This document shows, piece by piece, positions 35,511-46,222 of a stretch of 64,000 nucleotides of DNA; the first letter of the stretch is position 1; each line of letters begins with the position of its first letter. The notes under the pieces were generated by a model. The model searched no databases. It was not told where the DNA came from and saw only the letters and a program-made list of their open reading frames with translations. The position numbers and the translations under genes are program-made. The stretch is from Lumnitzera littorea (lineage: Eukaryota > Streptophyta > Magnoliopsida > Myrtales > Combretaceae). The stretch covers positions 18,295,498 through 18,359,497 of the forward strand of contig JAMXBB010000003.1 in the NCBI GenBank assembly GCA_024138015.1, given 5' to 3'.

Positions 35511-36437
35511 TGATACGGACTCGTAGATGAACATATGAACCCAATATCACATATGACCAAAAAGATGGGTCCAAGCTACAAGATGGCTTAAAAAGTAAAT
35601 GATCTTTGAGGGTGAACAGGAGGTTCCCGTGCATCGACGATGGATATGATGTACCAACGCCTCACATAAGCTCAAGTCACACTTAATATGATGCATAAGT
35701 ATCGTCGAGGTCATTCGCCACTAGTCTACACTTGAATGGCTAGATAAGAGTAGCTTAAGAGTAAGTAAGATGACACTTAGCTTAAGAGAGGGTAAGAAGT
35801 TCAGTGTATTCTTCTGTATATTCCTCTATTGTAGCTATTACATTATGTGATTATTTATAGTTCCTTATTAGGGTAAGTTCTACGTTACAAAATGGATCCC
35901 TATTTACTAAAAAGAAGGAAAATAATTTACAAGGAAAATATGAAATCGTGTGCAACAAACATCCTCTATCAGAAAGGACAATACGGTTGATAGAAAAGAC
36001 AATGCGTACGCATTTTACTCTACGTTTTCTAACAATATATTAAGCCGAGCAAGAGTAGGCCTCTATTCAAGTATGTTTGGCATTGGAAGTTTAGCACCCT
36101 GATTGTTGGGGCAAGATTGGGGTTAGCTCAAGAATGGCTTACATTTGGGTTGGCCTAAGATGGTCAGTTCCTGATAGTTGTTAACTCGGCCTTAGTACCG
36201 TGGACATTGATGTATCCTGATTTAGAACTAAGACTAGTGCATAGTGGAGGGTTTGGTTCCGCACGTCTGTTAGTCACCTCGGCAACACCTTGGATGACAT
36301 AGAGAGTGAAGTAGCATGGCAAATCAGATTGGGGCAAACATTGCTCTTTGGTGCTTAACTCACCTTGGATAGCTCGGCGAACCACCTAATAAAGCCTTCG
36401 GGCTCGAGAATGTATAATCGATCATTGATCCCTATCA
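35511..36437 (-). repeat. element 3 3' LTR
   Basis: On the minus strand it starts TGATAGGGATCAATGATCG and ends GTCCGTATCA. Its last 140 bases align with 41194-41335. A TATA-like TATAAATA lies near 35853-35860 (minus strand). Confidence 0.85.
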
Positions 36438-36445
36438 TCCCCTCC
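36438..36445 (-). promoter_or_regulatory. polypurine tract, element 3
   Basis: GGAGGGGA on the minus strand directly precedes the 3' LTR. It is the best-kept purine tract of the CRM-like copies here. Confidence 0.75.
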
Positions 36446-39400
36446 AGGTTGTTTGAGATTTAGGATGAAATCTAGCTTAGCTTTAAGTTGCTTATCTTCA
36501 GGAGAGCAAGGCTGGAGGTCGGCACTATTGAAGGAGTCTAAGACACTACATCCTTCTGGCAATTCAATTCTATAGGCATTAAGGTCGATCTTTTCAAGCA
36601 CTTTGAAAGGTTCGTTGGCCTTAGGAGATAACTTGCTCTTTCCCAGGTTTGGGAATTGGTCTTTATTGAGATGTATCTAGACCAAATCGCCAAGTTGAAA
36701 TTCTCTCTTCCTTCGTCCTCAGCTTTACTTCTTAAGCTTAATATTAGCTCGACCTTATTTCTCTATAACCTTCTAGTGAATAGTTTTGATGGCCTCAACT
36801 CTCTCAATGGTTGGCTAATCATCATCAAGCATCAGTTGGGGCGCTTGGTCTAATGGCAGCTCAGGGTTGAACCCATAGGCGACCTCAAATGGGGACATGC
36901 TTGTTACACTATAGACGATCTTATTATATGCGAACTTAATGACTGGTAAGCATAGATCCCAATTGGCTGTGTTTCTTCTGATAGCAACCCACAACAAAGT
37001 TCCCATGGTTCTGTTGATAACTTCAGTCTATCCATTAGTCTATAGGTGGTAAGACGTGCTGTACAACAACTTAGTTCCCATTCACCTCCAAAACGTCCTC
37101 CAAAAGTAGCTCATGAACTTGGGGTCTTTGTCTAAAACAATGGTCCTAGGAATTCCATGCAACTTGATCACTTCCTACAAGAAAAGAAAAGAGATAGCTG
37201 AAGTGTCGTTAGTTTTACAATAGGGTACAAAATGTGCCATCTTGCTAAATTGATCCATAACCAACATGATTGAGTCCTTCCTTTAGGACATCTTCAGCAA
37301 TCCTAACATAAAGTCCATACTCAGCTTGACCTATGGTTTGATCGGGACTGGCAAGGGTTAGTAGTGTCCTTGTTTGGTTCGACTCTTCACTTTTTGGCAA
37401 GTCGTAAACTTTTCCAACATGGATTGAACATCTCTCTTCATCCTTAGCCAAAAGAATCTAGAAGATAATACCTCATAAGTTCGGCATTTGCCAAAGTGTC
37501 CTATCAATCCCCCTCTATGTGCCTCGCGCACTAACAGTTCTCACGAGGAACTGGTCAGGATACATAGCCTTCTCTTCTTGAATTAATATCTGTCCTCCCT
37601 ATGATAGTCGTCTAACATCCATCATTCCTCACAACAGGAGTAAATAGGACCAAAGTATAGGTCCGTAGCATACAAATTTTTTATGGTTAATAAACCAAGT
37701 AGCCTTATCTACAACTCGGTCAGGAGGGTATGTCATCTCGATAGGGCATGTCATCTCGATAGGGCGTCGGCCACTACATTGTTCTTTCCATTCTTGTATC
37801 TTACAACATAAGAAAAACCTTTCATGAACTCAACCCACTTGGCTTATCTTTAAGACAACTTCAATTGGCTCTTTAGATATCTCAAGAATTCATGATCGGT
37901 GTAGATCATAAATTCCTTAGGCAGCAGATAGTATTGCTATACCATTAGGGCTCAAATTAAGGAGTAGAACTCCTTGTCATAAACGGAATAGTTGAGCATA
38001 GTTTCTCGAAGTTTCTCGTTGAAGTAACCAATAAGTTAGCCTTCTTGCATCAACATAGCACCTATGCCTAGTCTGAATGCATTACACTCTACTTCAAATA
38101 CCTTGTCAAAGCTTAGCAAAGCTAAGACAGGGGCTATAGTTAGCTTCTTCTTCACATCCTTAAAACTCCTCCTCTCTTTTTCACCACATTTGAATTCAAC
38201 ATTCTTCTTTGAGAGTTTGGTGAGTGGGGCCACAATCGTACTGAAGTTCTTGATGAATCAATGATAAAATGACGCTAGGCTATGGAAACTTCTCACATCG
38301 GTAGAATAGGTCAGCTCAGGCCATTCTATGATTACTTTTATCCTTTATTCATAAACTTGTATACTACCTCCACTCACAACAAAACCCAAGAAGATGACCT
38401 CAGAATGGCAAAAGTCGCACTTCTTCAGATTGGCGTAAAGCTGTTTAGCTCGGAGTTTTGCAAGAACTTATCGGAGATGCTCTCGATGATTCTCTAGGTC
38501 GAAACTATACACCAGAATATCATCAAAGTAAACCACGACAAACCCTCCCAGTAATTCTCGGAGCACATGATTCATAAGTTGCATAAATGTACTTGGCACA
38601 TTAGACAGTCCAAATGGCATTACAAGCCATTTGTATAAACCATGTCGTATCTTGAAGGCGGTCTTCCACTCATCACCTTTACGCATTCGAATCTAATAGT
38701 ACCCAGATTTGAGGTCAATCTTGGAGAATACTCTTGCTCCACTAAACTCATCTAGCATGTCATCAAGCTTAGGTATGGGATACATATACTTAATGGTGAT
38801 TCAATTAATCACTCAACTATCCACACACATTCTCCAAGAACCATCCTTCTTTGGTATTAACAAGGCCAAAATGGTATAGCGACTAAGATACTTACATACA
38901 TACCCTTTCTCCATAAGGTCGTCTGCTTGCCTCTACAGCTCAATAACCTATTCAGGGTTTAGCCTATAACCAAGCTTATTTGGCAGTACAGCTCTTAGTT
39001 GCAAGTCAATTACATTCTCAATACCTCGAATTGGGGGCAGGCTGTTCAGCAGCTCTTCTAAAAATAGATTGGCAAATTCCTTTAATAGGGTTTTTACTTC
39101 GGTTAACAACTCTTCTTCCTTGGGTCTCATCCCTAGAAGCCTCCTAACAAGTAGATAAGTCGGTCCCTCTAGCTCCATTTCTCTTTTCAACTCAACTTGA
39201 GTTAATACTAAAGCCTCCTTCTTTAGGGTCTGGCTAAGCTAGGACTACATGACTTTTACCTGCTCGGTAGTCATGGGACTCAATTTCAACCTTTTTTCCT
39301 TCATGCTCCATAGAACATGTGTTCCTCCTATCATCATATATAACTGCTCGGTCAAACATCCATGGTCGTCCAAGTAGAAGGTGGGATACACTCATGGGCA

Positions 39401-39800
39401 GCACATCATAAAGCACTTCATTACAATACTTACCAATACAAATCGACACAAACACCTATTTGTTCACTTGTAAGGCTCCCTTATCACTAAGCCAATGAAG
39501 CTTGTAAGGTTTTAAGTAAGGCATGGTCGATAAATTCATCTACTGGACCATAAATGCAAAGGTTGCATTAGTGCAGCTCTTATTATCAACGATCAGCGCG
39601 CATAGTGATTCATTTACCTTATACCCAATATGAAAGAGATTTTCTCTCTACTCATCTTCAAGCACATGACTGACACTTATTGTCCTCCTCAACATTAGAA
39701 CAATTGCCATAAAGTTCCCTTCCTTGCTGTAGATGATTTCTTCATTAGACAGCTCGGTCCGTACATCTTCTTTTAGATCTTCTACTTCTTCATCAGTACT
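36446..39800 (-). pseudogene. pol: element 3 pol (PR-RT-RNase H-INT), broken
   Basis: Protease lies at about 39640-39230: VDNKSCTN at the active site (Asp-Asn-Lys) and VSHLLLGRPWMFDRAVI downstream. RT is at about 39190-38240 with KTAFKIRHGLYKWLVMPFGL and an intact YFDD at 38519-38530. RNase H follows at about 38110-37790 (VFEVECNAFRLGIGAML). Integrase runs from about 37650 to 36600; an exposed part at 37006-36815 contains WDLCLPVIKFAYN and SPFEVAYGFNP. An 18-base duplication (GTCATCTCGATAGGGCAT-type unit) lies at 37727-37763. Stops and frameshifts occur between these segments. Confidence 0.85.
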
Positions 39801-40924
39801 ATCGACCACAACAGTCAGTACCATGCCTCAAATCACCATTGTTCACCTATTTGAGCACTAAGTAGCCATGTGTTCAAATGCTTGGTATTTGAAACACTTG
39901 ATCTCACTTGTCTTCCTCCCTGAACTCTAGCCCTTCTCAAACTTCCTTGAGGGTTCCTTCTCCTTAGCTCAACTAGTCTGAGCAAGTCGGGTCTCATTGG
40001 CCTTACTTTGTTCCATTCGCATAAGTCAGCTCAGAATAGGTTGGTTACTGCCAGGACGGTTAACGGGTGGTTAGAATCTTCCTGTTCGGTGCCTTTCTAT
40101 CCTCCGAACAACTCGAATTACATCATCAAGTGTTCTAACGTCCAACATATCCAAGATATCTCCAATCTCATACTTCAATCCACCAATGAATCAAGACATT
40201 ATTCTATCTTCGGGCTCTATGACTTTGCATCGGATCATTAGCATCTGGAATTCTTTAAAATAAGTGTCTACACTTGATCCTTCTTGTCTCAGTTCTTGTA
40301 GTCTCTTGAAGGAATCCTGTAGATAATATCTTAGTACAAACCTTCTCCACATGACTCTCTTCATATCACCCTAACTCCTAATCTCTCGTTCTCCTTCCCT
40401 TCTCTTAATAGCTTGCAAGTTCTTCCACCATAAGGTAGCATAACCAGTGAACTCTAATACAGTAAGTTTAACTTTTACATTATCAGGTACTTCATGGCAT
40501 TCAAACTACTTTTCAATCTTATCTACCCAATCTAGGTGGTCTTCAGCATCACCAATACTAAAGAAACTTGGAATACACATCCTCAATCCTTTAACTTTAG
40601 GGGTTCATGCATTTCTTTCCTCAAGCTCGTAAGACTCCTCTACCTCATCATCTCCTTCTACTTCCTCCTCAATCTCTTCAAGTAATAGCCTTTGTCTAAC
40701 ATCCCTACCAATCCCTTCATCTTGGGGTAGGCGAGCTGGGGCATCAACTCGACTAAATTGACCATTGCCTCATTGTTACTACTTACATTCTCTAATGGGG
40801 CTATTTTTGGCTCATTATCTATCTTCTTGTATAACAGTCACTAAACTAGCTACCAAATTGGTAAGCTTATTCAATCAATCATCTACTAACTCAGGTGTAA
40901 AGCTTCCTTCTTACCATTGGCCAT
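39801..40924 (-). pseudogene. gag: element 3 gag, broken
   Basis: The minus-strand ATG at 40922-40924 opens MANGKKEAL but meets a stop soon after, so the true start is uncertain. The capsid domain is clear at about 40480-40110 (YATLWWKNLQAIKR, then DTYFKEFQMLMIRC). The zinc knuckle at about 39847-39900 reads KCFKYQAFEHMAT, stop, CSN: its second Cys is Tyr and one Gln is a stop. An acidic low-complexity stretch lies near 40620-40700. Confidence 0.75.
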
Positions 40925-41178
40925 ATTGAGTACGACTTTCTTAATTTCCTAATGTTCATTGAACACTTAAGTTTGACATTGAGGGTTACTTCATAACAAA
41001 AATCAAACAAATAGTCAACCACACTTTATTTTGCATATCAAAAATAGGGGAAAAATAGAGTACAAAACATTACTCAATTACCAAACCCTAATGTAAACAA
41101 TAAAACAACTGTCACACAAAAGTAGTAACAAACTATCAAAAGAACACAGTAGCAAAATCTAGCCTCGAACGTAGCCAA

Positions 41179-41191
41179 GCTCTGATACTAA
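41179..41191 (-). promoter_or_regulatory. primer binding site, element 3
   Basis: TTAGTATCAGAGC on the minus strand differs from the initiator-Met site (TTGGTATCAGAGC) by one G-to-A change. Confidence 0.8.
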
Positions 41192-41193
41192 GA

Positions 41194-41335
41194 TGATACA
41201 AACTCATGAATGAACACAGGAACCTAACATCATACATGACCAAAAGGATGGGTCCAAGCCTAAGATGGCTTGAAAAGTAAATGATAATCGAGGGTGAGTA
41301 GGGGGTTCCCATGCACCAACGATGGATATGAAGCA
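41194..41335 (-). repeat. element 3 5' LTR fragment
   Basis: Only the terminal 140 or so bases remain. They align with 35511-35655 up to the block ATGGATATGA and then change abruptly into element A gag sequence. Confidence 0.8.
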
Positions 41336-42420
41336 CAACTTGCCCACAAAAAATTAGGGTGATCTCTCCACCCCAAGTTGTAGGTTTTATTGTAAGGATT
41401 ATACTAGGGTCTTGAGAATTTCCTTAGAAAATCTACTTGCTCAGTTTGTTCATTCCCTACAAAACCCCTCTTGACAAAAGTTATTCAAGCTAAGCTATGA
41501 TTGTTAGGAACTAGTTGAAAGTGATTCAATCTTCTTGCTCAATATTTCTACCTAAGTAACTAAAGATTGCATGGCATTAAGCTCAAACACGCTTGCGACT
41601 TTTTGCTTTCCCTTAGGATTTTCCCTCTAATAGTTGTTCATGGTTATCCCTTCTATCAAAACTTAAACTTCCTTAGGAGTCTTGGTATTGAGCATACTTT
41701 TAGTTGCTGTATCTATCATTTACCTTGTAAAGGGGTTAAGACCATTGTAAAAAGTTTGGATTTCCATCCAAAGGGGGAGGCTATGGTGTAGACACTACCT
41801 TAGCAGGTCCTTAAAGTGCTCCCAAGTGTCATATAAGGTCTACGCTTTATCTGAGCAAAGGAAGAGATGTCAATGCTAAACTTAGTAGTTTTAGTAGCTA
41901 GAAAATAAACATCCAAGAATTTTTCTAATAATTTGTTCCATTTTTTTTATTAAATTCCCTGCCAAGGAATTTAACCACTACTTAGCTTGGCCGCATAGAG
42001 AAAATAGGAAGATGCATAGCTGGATGGCATCTTTAGTTGCCCCATTAATCTTAAAGGTGTCACATATTTCAAAAAAGCTGGAAATATGTGCATTAGGGTC
42101 TTCGTCTTATAGGCCATCAAACTATACAAACTGCTGCACCATCTAAATAAAGTTTGGCTTGATCTCGAAGTTGTTAGCTACAACAGCTAGTCAGTTAATG
42201 CTCATTGAGTACAAGTTAAAAACAGCTGAGAAAAGTTTGACATGTTTCCATTTTGTCCCCAATTATTGGTTATGTTGTTGTTGGGTAAGCTCTCATGATC
42301 AAATTTGTGCATTACCACTTAATACTTTAATTTATCCTCTTTTAACTCAGCCTCATCTTTAATTTTAATAGGAGACCCTTGGTTTATCGCCTCTATTGCC
42401 TCTTTAATTATCATTTGCCT
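41336..42420 (-). pseudogene. gag: element A gag, broken
   Basis: The minus strand encodes an Athila-type gag. The capsid region at about 42190-41920 contains VVANNFEIKPNFI, DPNAHISSFFEICDTFK and AIQLCIFLFSL. A later segment at about 41470-41340 reads NPYNKTYNLGWRDHPNF and is cut by the element 3 truncation; the rest of gag is at 35510. Gln and Trp codons are now stops in several places. The exact start codon is not clear. Confidence 0.8.
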
Positions 42421-42602
42421 CAAATTTCACAAAACAGTCATTGCAATCTTTAGATCAATGTCAATCATGCACCAAAGAATATAAAAAATTAGTTTAAGAT
42501 TGCACCAAAAGAATCAAAGATACAAGAAAAAGAAAACAAATCAAGAATAATAAAGAAACAATGGTTAGATTAATAAGTCCACTAGCAATGGTACAAAAAA
42601 CT
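42421..42602 (-). other. element A leader with decayed tRNA-Asp primer site
   Basis: On the minus strand the LTR end is followed by TTTTTTGTACCATTGCTAGT (about 42582-42601). This is a decayed form of the Athila primer region TTTTTGGCGCCATTGCCGGG, complementary to tRNA-Asp. Most differences are transitions. The leader is otherwise featureless. Confidence 0.65.
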
Positions 42603-43854
42603 TGATACAAGGCAAGCGTACCTATAAATTACAGTAAGCGAATATAAGTTCAAATGTCAATCCCTTAAAGACTTTGATTACTAGCATTCGCTAGATTTCT
42701 ATTATCTAACTGACATTTTAGACTTCAAGAAATTCAAAGACCCTAAACTAAATTGCAACAACTAATTAAGATTTAATCAAGAACTTAAACAATAAAGCGA
42801 TCAATTTATAAATTAATTCAAGATTCGGAAACATACTTAGATCTTTGCTTCCCCTAAACCTAAACATGCGATTTTTATGAAAGATAATCTAATTTTATCC
42901 TTATTCTTTCTTGATCAAGAGATTCTCTATCCAAATTAATAACTTTTTTTAAGTTTATTAACTCTAATCTTAAAATCATCTATTAGAATCACTTCTCAAT
43001 AGCATGACCTAGATCGCATTATTGCACAATGAATTCTCAAGTGATATTAATCAAGATTCCAAAAAGACTTTGTAAATTATCTCTAATCTTATAAAAATCT
43101 TTATCAACTATACTTAGATCATCATATAAGAAATCTCTCGATTCTCTTATATGATATCGGATTTTAGATCAACACCCGTAGAAATAACAATCTATAGCAT
43201 TACATACACATAGTTGAATCAAGAAATATTAAAGAATGCATAATAAAATTAATGTCATATGAATAGATCTAGGCTCTACAAGACCTTTATACAAAGGATA
43301 TACTCTCTACGCATAATAAAGAAACAATCTTGCATAAAATCTAGAAGAAAGGTAGAAAAGTAAATCGTAGATCAAAGTAAAAGTTGAATCTTGACGTCTT
43401 TAAGTTCCTTGCTCTCTTAAGTGTTTGGGTCTTGAAAGTCTCTCAAAAAGTCATTGTAAAATTGTGTTACAAAACCCTAATAGAGCCTTAAATAGTTTGG
43501 CTGAAATAAACAAATCATAATGGGTGACACAACTAAGGACACAACCATGTCCTTTGGTCATGTAGTTTTCTAACCTCCTTACATTACTACTTCAAAATCA
43601 TCCTAAAAATGACATAGTCATGTCGTTTGGTTATGTTGATCTTCAAAACTTCAAAACTTATTTTAGCTTCGAATTGAGTGAAACTTGTTTTTATTTTCTC
43701 ATTTTCATTTTCTTGTTTTCTTCCATAGATTGTTCTAAAACCTAGGAAATAAGATTTTACTCAATTAAGGGTCATTTTCTAAAATTAAACTCAAAATTCA
43801 AGAGAAATTCATCAAAAATCACTATATAAAATATACACAAATAGGAACTTATCA
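42603..43854 (-). repeat. element A 5' LTR
   Basis: On the minus strand it starts TGATAAGTTCCTATTTGTG and ends CCTTGTATCA. It is 1252 bases and aligns with 16922-18103. It retains a block (about 43520-43630) with GACACAACCATGTC-type inverted motifs that the 3' LTR has partly lost. Confidence 0.9.
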
Positions 43855-45368
43855 AGGCCTCATGATTTTGAAAATTTCTTTCTTAAAGAAATGGTAACTC
43901 ATGATTAGTCTCATCTAAGAGGACTTACACACTTTTAGTTTAAATTCCACACTTAACTACTATTCCAAAAATTATGGCCTAATTTGTAAGTAATATGCCT
44001 TGATAAATTTATGTTTTTTTCTGGTTTAGTATTATGAATTAGCCTTTTGGTCAAATGTTTGCAAAATAGATTAATGAGAGGGCGTATTTAAGAGAATTAC
44101 TTGTACAATCTGGATTTTATTACAAGTTAAGAACCTTTTAGGAAAAACTAAAAATGTGCTTACCTTAATTTCAAAAACAATTTTTATTAAGATAAATTAT
44201 TCTTTAAGATTAGAAGAGCTTTTATTAAGTGTGGGAGGTATTATAGGTGGGAATGCCTCATGTTAATTATCCAAGATGGGTAAGGAGTTTTCATGTCTGT
44301 AATTTGGAGTGTAATTCAGAATGGGTATGAAAGCTTTGTGTTTTTGGGCTCGGTATATGATTCAAAATAGGTATGAGGACCTTATGTTTTGTGAGATGTT
44401 TAAGTTTCGATTTCGAGCCTTTTAAAAGAATTAGGGGGAATTAGGTTCAACATTAATGCCCTTTTTAGGATATGATGTATCTTTTAGGGGTTTTGTTTGG
44501 CATTGGGGCCTAATTTTCAAGCTTCTCTTTTTCTCCTTTTTTTTTTTTTTTGTTCCCTCATTGTTTCTTACCCATTTCTCCCCTTTTTCTTTTAGCCTAA
44601 TAAGTGATTGTTTCCTTAAAGTGTTTAGCTTATGTGTATAAGGTTCTTACAAGCTCTTCTTGATAAATTATCAAAAGAAAAAATTATCCTTGAATTGATG
44701 CCTTTAGGGCAAGCACTAACTAGTTTTTATCCTTTTCTCCTAATCAAGACCTTAACCTCCTATTGCCCCATTGTGGGGTGGTTCATAATGAGGTTTAAAT
44801 TTGAAAACACTCCAAATTGGTTCAACGGGGTTAACAAAGGATAATTGTGTTTGAGATTTGAAAATTAATTCTTAACTTCATTTTAATCTTGTGTATCACA
44901 TTCAAAATAGACCTCCTTTAAGGAATGAGTCTAAGTCACTCAACTCTCAAATTGTTTAAGGGTTAGTATGTAAGATCTAGTTTGCCTCATTTCATTCCAA
45001 ACCTTTTAAGAGTGAGTTACCATTTTCTTAGATAAGAGTCCATATTGATTTGACCTATGATGGAAATTGACTTTGCTACCCAGTTTCTTGAAATGTTCCT
45101 TAAAACATGCCTTACTGTGAAATGATACTTTTCAAAGACCAAATGCCTTGGAGCATCCATGTCACCAATTGCTTAAGTAGATAATTACCTTAGAATTATA
45201 GGTCTTAATGCCCCTTAGCTTTCATGTTTGTTTACGGGCTTAGTTCTTTAAAGTCAAATAAGCTAGTATTAATGTCTTTTAAGGTAGAGAAGTTATGAAT
45301 TACTTTTTGTTTGGACTAAAGGTGAAGCTCATAATAAGGTTTCCTTGCATTTTTAATTATACTGAGGT
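43855..45368 (-). other. C1 internal region, middle part
   Basis: This lies between elements A and 4. It is AT-rich, with two similar adjacent blocks at about 44300-44400 (around GGGTATGAAAGCTTTGTG and GGTATGAGGACCTTATG). Short reading frames at 44456-44641 and 44632-44844 show no domain. No gag or pol similarity is seen on either strand. Confidence 0.6.
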
Positions 45369-46211
45369 TAATGCGAACCGTAGCCTATGATAAACCAGGC
45401 AAGTCGTGGGGATGGGTCCAAGCTTGCTAAAAGCTTGAAGGGGCAATAAGGAATGTATGAAAGAATGAAGGATGTGAATGAAAAAGTAAGAAAAAACCCA
45501 TGAACAGCTCCAAAGGATATGACATACAAATGGAACTTCTAAAGACTTATGGCGTAACTTGATATGACGCACAAATTGGTCCGATGAGGTTATTTGCCAC
45601 CTAGCCTTGCTTAAGGGTTAGGATAAGAGTGAAATGAAAGTAAATAATCAGCGTTTATGAGAGGAAATATTAGGTATATTAATACTTGATAAATTAGGGC
45701 AACTTGCCTAAAAGGGGAAAAGACAAGAAGGGGTATTTCCTAAAGAAGTAATGTATAAAGAATACAAAGGGTAAAATTGAATATTCAAGAACAACAATAA
45801 TTAGTGTAATATATTCTGCACGTAATCATGTATACATAACGAAGCTACATTGGTAAGGCTGTTGGGGGATGTAGACAAAAGAGTACTATTAGATTGCTTG
45901 TCCGAGCAAGGGTAATTGAGGATTAGTTTAAGGTTTCTTTCTCAGCTTCTTAGCATGGATGATGTTGAGTAACTAGTCGACTTAGACATGGATGAGTAAG
46001 CATGCATGGTTTAGTTGTTGTCTCAGCATTTCACTATTTGGCATAAAACCTTCGAGAAGTGGGTGGTTATATGGCTCGACATGCAGAGTTGATTGATAAG
46101 GAGATACTCAGCTTCAGCAGGGTCAGTTGGAGCAAGAGGATTAGCTTTGCCAGCCCCTTTAGTACTTAAACTCGGCTGTAGGTCAAAAGCCTAATAGTCT
46201 GTATCCTATCA
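45369..46211 (-). repeat. element 4 3' LTR, TATA region deleted
   Basis: It aligns with 51114-51991 but lacks a net 35 bases near 45684-45690. The missing part contains the palindromic TATA box kept in the 5' LTR. Confidence 0.85.
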
Positions 46212-46222
46212 TTCCCTCTAGG
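46212..46222 (-). promoter_or_regulatory. polypurine tract, element 4
   Basis: CCTAGAGGGAA on the minus strand abuts the 3' LTR and overlaps the pol frame. Confidence 0.65.

Larger units (their letters stand above)
35511..41335 (-). mobile_element. element 3: CRM-like Ty3/gypsy retrotransposon, 5' LTR truncated
   Basis: A full 3' LTR (35511-36437), pol, gag, an initiator-Met primer site and only the last 140 or so bases of the 5' LTR (41194 to about 41335) are present. The LTR family equals the solo LTR at 5565-6525. Element A gag resumes immediately at the truncation, with part of its coding sequence also missing. One deletion therefore probably removed both the LTR and the adjoining gag DNA. 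Confidence 0.85.
16922..43854 (-). mobile_element. element A: Athila-like Ty3/gypsy retrotransposon with nested insertions
   Basis: Two LTRs (16922-18103 and 42603-43854) bracket a minus-strand internal region with gag, PR, RT, RNase H, INT and an additional env-like ORF between INT and the 3' LTR. The decayed primer site resembles the tRNA-Asp site of Athila. Integrase and gag motifs (ANNFEIKP, VADHLSRLEN) are Athila-type. Three insertions split it: element 2 in the integrase end, solo LTR C3 between protease and RT, element 3 in gag. Without these A is about 12 kb, normal for Athila. It lies inside C1. Confidence 0.85.

Noticed and set aside
44456..44844. Two short plus-strand frames with hydrophobic stretches
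   Set aside because: They sit in AT-rich non-coding C1 DNA; the hydrophobic run is a poly-T translation. No domain was recognised.
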